A model generated the notes under the pieces. The model was not told the origin of the DNA. It worked only from the letters and a program-made list of their open reading frames with translations, and did not search any database. A stretch of 64,000 bases of DNA from Callipepla californica brunnescens (Eukaryota; Chordata; Aves; Galliformes; Odontophoridae), in assembly GCA_023055505.1 (NCBI GenBank), contig JALIRH010000002.1, forward strand, positions 2,527,001 to 2,591,000, in the 5' to 3' direction. The translations under genes and the position numbers were made by a program. Shown here piece after piece: positions 57,747 to 64,000 of this stretch (position 1 is its first letter; every line of letters begins with the position of its first letter).

Positions 57747-57953
57747 CCCATTGAGGTTGCGGATGCCCCACCCTTGGAGGCATTCAAAACAAGGCTGGTC
57801 TAGCGATTGGCAACTCAGCCCATGGCAGGGGGTTGAAACTGAATAATCTCTGAGGTTTTTTTTAACCCAGACCATTCTATGATTCTATGATTCTATGATT
57901 CTATGATTCTATGATTCTATGATTCTATGATTCTATGATTCTATGATTCTATG
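57747..57953 (+). mobile_element. CR1 3' fragment with a ten-fold octamer tail
   Basis: 'CCATTGAGGTTGCGGATGCC', 'TTGGAGGCATTCAAAACAAG', 'GCTGGTCTAGCGATTGGCAA', 'CCCATGGCAGGGGGTTGAAA' and 'TTAACCCAGACCATTCTATG'. Relative to the sibling copy at 17600 it lacks 21 bp between two CTGG motifs. It sits 33 bp after another CR1 in the same orientation. Confidence 0.95.
57874..57953 (+). repeat. (ATTCTATG)10, CR1 terminal octamer array
   Basis: Exactly ten perfect ATTCTATG units over 80 bp. CR1 copies in this window usually end in two or three. The array begins as the normal CR1 terminus and has expanded into a microsatellite without a single mismatch. Confidence 0.97.
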
Positions 57954-59573
57954 ATTCATTCCATGAACTGATGTAAAAAGGAAGCCACTGTGCAGGTCTG
58001 AAGTAGAAGAGGATAGCCTTCTATGTCAGGAGAAGTCTTTCAGACAAAGACTGATTGATATCCTCAGTGGTTCCCTTGTAGATCAGTTGGTTTCTTTCCC
58101 AACTCACAAATATCAGAGGTGATTTAATTGATTTAATGGGTTATAATTAGATGGCATGAGGTGTATGTGTATACACAGTGAGTGCTGTAGTCCAAACACA
58201 AATTAAGATTTATCCTCCATGACATTAATTTGCTGTTCACTAAGTGGGAATAATGTTGAATACTTTATTTAATATTCCTTTTTTTTATTATTATTTTTAA
58301 AGATGTGAAAATTTCTCATTTGCTTTTACAGTGGACAGCACATAGCTAAGTACAGAAATTCTCATTTTAGAAGCTGCTGAATTTATTTTGGGAATATTCA
58401 TGCACATATACAATGGTGTACAAGTGCGTACAATTTCTACAAGCAAATTCAAGTTTGTGACTGTGAGATAGATAATATTTGGATAATCTTCGTGAACACT
58501 TTCAATGCAATACTTTTCAATACAAATCAATGCACTGCATTTATGTTTATGTGTACATGCTTTCTTGCAATCCATCAAATCAACAGGGTCCAATAGAAAA
58601 TGATAATATTTCTATTGACATTTTTCATAAAGCATGCTTGAAAAATATCTTGATGTATAATTATATCTCTTTTTGTCACCTTATGATTCTTTTAAAAATT
58701 GAATCCTAAATAAAATAAGAATTTTTCTTTAAATATTGTGCATGTCTAAAATGAAACAATATTCAGCCAATTCCATCCCAGCTATAAGAGTTTTCTCCTA
58801 GATGCCTTTTTTCTAATATTTGGTAGAGTTCGGAAAAGGAATCATACGTTCACAGTGTGGATAACTGTATAAATGAAAATCCATTTGTGCTAATCTAAGA
58901 TGAGTACAGAAGCAAGGACTTGCAAAGTTCAATTCTCTGTTCCCAAATCCTCTTGTTTGACACAGAATGATTCACTTGGTTTTTACCAACCTTAATTCTT
59001 TTCATAACTTTCATCCCACCTGCACATACGTGGGTGCTCTAAGGAGCCAATGATGCCTTGTTTTGTGGTTACAGAGAATAACACAGCAGAGCTCCACTTG
59101 CACACTGCACGCTGACCCCTGTACTCTGAGATAGCCATCCATGGCAGGGAATTTCATTTACACTGATCTGCTCCCAAAAGGCTTTAGTGCAAATTTCAGA
59201 ACATCGGGTACTGCAAAATCTACAGATGTCCCGAACTATGTCTTTATTAATTTTATCAAGCTGCTCACAAAAGGACATTTTATTATTAGAAGTAAAATGT
59301 AGTACAAATTCATAACTAAATTGCACCTTTCTTATCAATCTGCTCCATACTGAGGAGTACAGGAAAATTAATGATGGAAAGGGTCATGGTTGAATCTGAC
59401 TAATCCCTTTGTCTGCAGTGATTATATTTAATCAGCAGTTATTAAGTATTTTATTTAGAAAACAAGACCAAGGAAGACAGATATTTAACAAAGAAGGACT
59501 CTGATCATGAGATAACCAGAAGTTCTGATGAGTGGGTTAAACAGGTTTGAACACTGACTGAACACTGAATGAG
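57954..59573. other. Unrecognised non-coding sequence
   Basis: AT-rich. The frames of 98 codons (58297-58593, -) and 89 codons (59069-59338, -) have no recognisable domains. No repeat family was seen. Confidence 0.42.
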
Positions 59574-59756
59574 CAGATTGCCTAGAGAGGTGTTGCATGA
59601 CCTGTCCCTGGAGACATTCAGAGTCATATTGGTCAAAGCTCTGAGCATCCTGATGTAGCTCTAGGTGTCCCTATTCATTGAAGGGGAGTTGGACTAGACA
59701 GCCTTTAAGGGTCCTTTCCAACTCAAACGTTGCTATGGTTCTGTGACTTTATGATC
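59574..59756 (+). mobile_element. CR1 3' fragment
   Basis: 'CAGATTGCCTAGAGAGGTGT', 'CCTGTCCCTGGAGACATTCA', 'CTGATGTAGCTCTAGGTGTC', 'AAGGGGAGTTGGACTAGACA' and 'GGTCCTTTCCAACTCAAACG', with a degraded terminus 'CTATGGTTCTGTGACTTTAT'. Confidence 0.94.
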
Positions 59757-60233
59757 AAGTGATGCCTGGTATATCATCTTAGCTATAAGAATATGAAATA
59801 GAAAGCTTAATGCATGTACATTAAGCATCAGCATCCCTCTTGGAGCATTTCTAGGAACAGATTCATGTCCTTGCTGAATAAATTTGGGTAGAAAACCTTG
59901 CAAAACAAGTCTTCAAAAAGTTCTGAGTGCCCCCACAGGGATACTCACATGGCCACAGGAGTAGCTAAGTCTACTTCATTTTAAGCCTTCCTGTTCTGTT
60001 TTCTTTTTCTGCCTCTTCCAGTGCACAGCACACATCCCTGTTGCCTGGATTGAGTTGGCTTTACTCTCCTGGATAGCAGTGCTCTCAACAAAATTTCCTT
60101 TTCCTAGAAAGGGCATCTCCCTTTCCTCTCTTATTTTGTTATTGTTGGTTTCTAAAAATATATAAAAAATGTTTTTGTTCATTTACATCACAATGTAAGC
60201 ATAATTCCTCCACTTAAAGTGCATATCTGTATC

Positions 60234-60252
60234 TTTTTTTTTTTTTTTTTTT
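60234..60252. repeat. Poly(T) run, 19 T
   Basis: Uninterrupted T run. Confidence 0.95.
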
Positions 60253-60724
60253 ACTAATGATGAATCTAAATGAATTTTGGAAAAGAGGAGGATTCAGATG
60301 GATTTTATTGAAAGTTTCATGAAAATAAGAAGGTAGATAGAGGATAGGAGGCAAACAAAAAGCCCTTAATAATTCTTGCATTGTGAGAAAAGTTAAACTG
60401 TGAATCCAAAACTTTACTGTAGTCCATACAAGGACTAGTCCTCAAATCAAAAATCTAAAGGGCAAACTCACATGAAGAATGAGGATGAGTATTAATAAAA
60501 AAGTGTTGCAATGTTTGTGTGTCCTACCTTTCTGGCAAGGCTTTACTAGCTTCAGCTAGCTTTTCATTTATCTAAATGGCCAATACTTGAAGAGAGTCCA
60601 GTACAGTTACACAATTCCAAGGCTACTGTTTGCAGCCAAGATGAGTTAAATGGGAGATTATACTTTTCTCAGAATGGGGTTTCATGTGAAATTCCTGCTT
60701 TTGCAGCCAAAGATTGATACAGAG

Positions 60725-60744
60725 CAAACAAACAAACAAACAAA
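60725..60744. repeat. (AAAC)n microsatellite
   Basis: Five CAAA units. Confidence 0.93.
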
Positions 60745-60837
60745 ATCCATAACCACAGAGAGGCTTGAAATAACACACAGCCACATCTCACACTCTGAAA
60801 GCATTTTCAAAGCAATCGTGTCAAGTATGGGTGATAC

Positions 60838-60958
60838 TATTTCTCTTTCTTCTTTTTTCTTTCTCTTTTTCTTTTTCCTTTCTCCTTTTTCTTTCTCTCT
60901 TTCCCTTTATTTTTGCAATTCTTTTTTTTTTTTTTTTAAGTTTTGTTTTGTTTTGCAG
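60838..60958 (+). repeat. Long pyrimidine tract ending in a splice-acceptor-like AG
   Basis: About 105 bp of TTTTC/TTTCT units with few purines, then a 17-T run, then 'AAGTTTTGTTTTGTTTTGCAG' ending at 60958. As an acceptor this is very strong: a long polypyrimidine tract, no AG between the last T run and the final CAG apart from the AAG before it, and a C at -3. The tract also opens all plus-strand frames, which explains the Phe/Ser/Leu-rich starts of the frames at 60650 and 60831, and the Lys/Arg/Glu-rich minus-strand frame. Confidence 0.75.
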
Positions 60959-61209
60959 AACAGAAAGAGTCTCTGGTACAGAAGAGAAACTAAGGCATTT
61001 GCCTTTATCATGCTCATATGAGGATTTTGTAAGAGAAGAGATGAATGTAGACAGCTCAGTCCACATGCAGACAGCAGAGTTGCCATCCATTAACCAAATA
61101 AGCTCTCCATTGCCATTGACCTTGGACATATGCAATGTGACAACTGTCAGCAGCATGGAAGAGCAGACCAGAACCTGCTCCCAGTTCTCCTCTGTAACTC
61201 ATGAAAATG
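60959..61209 (+). CDS. Candidate internal exon of an unidentified host gene (partial)
   Basis: A 251-bp segment lies between a strong acceptor (TTTTGCAG at 60951-60958) and a consensus donor (G|GTAAGC at 61209-61215). It is open in one frame, with codons starting at 60960. The product begins TERVSGTEEKLRHLPLSCSY and contains EDFVREEMNVDSS, INQISSPLPLTLDICN and CSQFSSVTHENG. It has no membrane segment and no domain that I recognise. It is rich in Ser, Thr and Glu, like a disordered cytoplasmic or linker region. The acceptor leaves one base to complete a codon and the donor splits the next codon after its first base. Against it: no neighbouring exon could be placed, an open frame of about 83 codons can occur by chance, and the upstream frame is open only because of the pyrimidine tract. 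The gene and its function are unknown. Confidence 0.35.
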
Positions 61210-63699
61210 GTAAGCTGCCCTATATTTTAAGTTGCAGGGATTTGTTCATATTGCTGCTGCCACTAAGTGACGGATAACAGGTAATTAAACAAGATAATAT
61301 TGATACTGCTAGTCTAGCAATTTTAACACTTAGTGGGCAGTTTCCTTCATTTCTGCCACCATAAATCATCCAGAGTATGTAATAATATCAGTCTGTTGGA
61401 GCTCCAAGGTTCCAGCAGAAGAAAAGGAAAAGGTATGGTCATCTTTTCATTTCTACAACAGCTCTATTGGGTGCTCACAAAGTTGCCTGCTCCACATCGC
61501 TCACCATCCAATTCTGCAAATGACTTTTCTCTGCCCCTGGTGAGGCCGCAGAGAATCATTGTTCTCTTTCCTTGCAAAGGAAAAGCCAATATGGTTGAGG
61601 GGCAGCTTGGAGGCTTTGATTTCCAGCTTTGCACAGAGCTGTTTCCATGCTGCACAAACGTAAGAGAAGGGCAGGAACAATCACCAGATAGTAAGAGATT
61701 TTCCCCAGAAAAAGATGGAGTAAAAATAATTCCTTGGCTCCGATAGGTCTTGCTCATATTGTTCGTATTTGGGCAGCCTGAGGTGTGCCAAGGCAGCAGA
61801 GGCAGACTGCAAGCAGCAGATAAGAAAAGGTTCTTAAAAGGAGACAATGCACTAAAACTGATGGCTTTAATTATGCTTTCACCATGGTTCTTCTCATCTC
61901 CAAGGGGATATGCAAGAGCCAACAACAGGAGTTGGTGTTCGAAGCAGTGCTGTGTTCAAGGAGGCAGCAGCAGCGCAGAACTGGAGAACAGTCCCTGAGC
62001 TTCAGGGACAGCAGCTTTGAGGGCAAGTGCCAAGTAAAAGCGCTGTAGGTTTAAAGGCTTAGCTCAAAAGGGGTAGGGAGTTAAAGGTGACCAGGAAAAA
62101 CACTGACTTTTCAGATTATAATTAATAATGGAGGCAAAACCTCAGCCAAAGAGAGAATTTTCTTTCTATCCTACTCCAGGCACTTACAGAAAACGAGGTC
62201 CTATCCAAGACATTTACAGTAAGGGAAACTGAGGCAGAGACATGGGATAACAACCGGCCAAACTGACCCAGTTAGTGACAGGACAGGAGCCAGGGTCTTT
62301 CTCATGTGATGAGCAGTGGGTCAGTAAGGCAGCCCGTCCTGCAATGTGACAGACAGAATGGGACACTGTGTTCCTTTGCATACCTCATAGCATTTCCAGT
62401 GAGAAACACTTTGTGCTTCACTGCAGAATCCCAAACCCCTACAAAAAATAATGCTCTCTATAGTTATCTCCTGGGTCAAATACTTAGGACCTGTTTCCTT
62501 CCTTCCTTCAGGCATTCCTCTTTCTCATTAATTGACAATGGTTGAAGTTTAGAGGTAGCTCTGTGGCTGTGTAGATATCAATTTTTCATCTGATTATTAA
62601 TATGCTTGCAGCAGGTGTTGAAAGCTTTCTATTTTAGTGGTCTCAGAGAATAGGAAGGATATGAGAACCACTTATCTTCCTTTAAACCAGTGCTGACAGG
62701 GTTAGTAAGACAAGAGAAGAGGATGCAGATAACCCTGTTGTATATTTGTAATGTGGTTTATTTCTAATCCTGTGACTATGAAATTTGTCTCATTTGGGAA
62801 TCCATAACTTGTCTGAATTTCTTCCTTTCTCTATTAGCTCCATCTTGTCTTTCTGTTTACTTTTCTTCACATAGGGTAAATGCAAAAAGCTACCTTATGT
62901 GAAATGATTTCCCAAGACCTCAAAATGGAAAATCTGAGTTGTACCTTTACTAAATCTTGGTGAATCTGACAGTTCAGGCTGCATGGTACAAAAGCTGTTG
63001 ACCTTCATCTGGTGTTATTTGCAATAAGGAACTTGCTGGAATGTGGGAGAGATACATCTGCTACACCAGGAACATATCAATTGACAAAATGACCCTACTT
63101 TCAGGTCATCCAGCTCCATACCTGCTCAGGCTGATGTGAAAGGGGCAGTGCCATTCCTCAGCCTATGAGTGTTAGATTCATTTTGTCTTCTATCAGCAAG
63201 AATGTTGTTCAGGTCTCTTACTACAGCCTGAAGTCTGCTCCTGGTAAATTAAGAAGCAGTTCACGAAGGAGATTGCTAGTGAAACCCTTTCTTCCCAGTG
63301 ACCATCTTTTGCCTGCCTGCCTAGACAAATCTACAACTGATATCTTCATTATATAGTAAGTATTACAAAAATATCTTTACATACATACTGGTTGTGTATC
63401 ATTAACTATTTTCTGCCTTAGAAAAGTCTTCATTCAACTAACTGAAGAGCAGAAGTTCTACACAATTTGAGTGGCTAAGGCAGCCACCATAGCGAACTGA
63501 GAGCAGATTCATGGTATGAATAAATCTTTCAAACGGTCATTAAATCCCATGTTTTGACTTTGACTAAATATCCTTATTACCATCCTGATCTACATGCTTC
63601 TAGGAATGAACACTTTTATAGAAATCCGCACAGTTTTACCCTACTTTGACACATTGATTATTGGAAGGTGCTAACAAATCTCATCATGAATAGCTCAGA
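61210..63699. other. Unassigned sequence downstream of the candidate exon
   Basis: The interval 61450-62050 is visibly richer in G+C and has two opposed open frames of 137 codons (61333-61746, +) and 153 codons (61464-61925, -). No repeat match was made and no protein domain was recognised. If the exon at 60959 is real, further exons could lie here, but none can be placed with confidence. 62060-63699 shows nothing recognisable. Confidence 0.35.
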
Positions 63700-63945
63700 C
63701 TACAAGAGGGGAGATTTCAGTTGAATACAAAGAATTATTTTTTTTACAGTAAGGATGGTGAGGTACTGGCAGAAGTTGCCTAGAGAAGTAATGGATGTGT
63801 CACTCAAGGTCAAGCTGTATGGGTCTCCAGACAGCAACTTGATCTAGATGTTTATGTCCCTGTTCATTGCAGGGAAGCTAATGACTAAATTTCCTTTAAA
63901 GTCCCTTCCAACTCAAGCCATTCTTTTATACTATAAAACTGCATG
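63700..63945 (+). mobile_element. CR1 3' fragment
   Basis: 'AGGGGAGATTTCAGTTGAAT', 'GGTGAGGTACTGGCAGAAGT', 'TGCCTAGAGAAGTAATGGAT', 'TGATCTAGATGTTTATGTCC', 'CTGTTCATTGCAGGGAAGC' and 'AGTCCCTTCCAACTCAAGCC' follow the CR1 tail in sense. The terminal octamer is decayed to ATTCTTTTATACTAT. Confidence 0.9.
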
Positions 63946-64000
63946 GAATCTCCTTCGGCACTTTTATGCTATTTGTTGGCCATTTGAGCATGCTGTCTGT

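Larger units (their letters stand above)
59757..60835. other. Unrecognised sequence with homopolymer and AAAC run
   Basis: Holds the 19-T run at 60234-60252 and the AAAC run at 60725-60744. No coding signal recognised. Confidence 0.45.

Noticed and set aside
60650..61156. Phe/Ser-rich plus-strand frame and Lys/Arg/Glu-rich minus-strand frame
   Set aside because: Both are produced by the pyrimidine tract at 60838-60941. Only the segment after the acceptor at 60958 is considered further.
1..64000. CRISPR array, prokaryotic operon, riboswitch or phage system
   Set aside because: No regularly spaced repeats with unique spacers, no ribosome-binding-site-led gene chains, and the CR1 content shows the sequence to be avian nuclear DNA.

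Overview
The window reads as vertebrate nuclear DNA from a bird, most likely a galliform close to chicken. The main evidence is about 37 pieces of CR1, the dominant avian non-LTR retrotransposon. Their 3' ends show the typical ATTCTATG octamers (sense) or 'TCATAGAATCATAGAATC' starts (antisense). There is also one mariner-type element of the Galluhop kind known from chicken. Base composition is A+T-rich by eye. No operon-like gene packing, Alu- or L1-like repeat, rRNA or CRISPR array was seen. No retroviral gene or LTR could be named.

Layout. 1-12 kb: a 180-bp perfect pentanucleotide microsatellite (1172-1352), several CR1 tails, and a CR1 ORF1 esterase remnant joined directly to a CR1 3' end (7300-7965). 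12-25 kb: CR1 tails on both strands, an internally deleted mariner (16880-17465), a purine-rich tract (18673-18782) and a piece of the CR1 ORF2 endonuclease (23640-24040, minus). 25-45 kb: mostly unrecognised AT-rich sequence with scattered CR1 tails, a near-perfect palindrome (29340-29374), the C-terminal part of CR1 ORF2 (37028-37680) and short microsatellites. 45-60 kb: sparse CR1 tails, a tRNA-like SINE remnant (53330-53405, minus), a CR1 endonuclease-to-3'-end fusion (55859-56275, minus) and a CR1 tail with ten perfect octamers (57747-57953). 60-64 kb: a long pyrimidine tract running into a consensus splice acceptor, then an open stretch and a consensus donor. This is the only host coding exon candidate in the window (60959-61209).

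The window is best read as intronic or intergenic sequence. No complete protein-coding gene is visible. The long open frames are CR1 coding relics, low-complexity artefacts or within chance expectation, apart from the one candidate exon. I found no convincing new biological system. The points most worth checking are the candidate exon and the two CR1 copies that lack the reverse-transcriptase region but keep an upstream domain and the 3' end.
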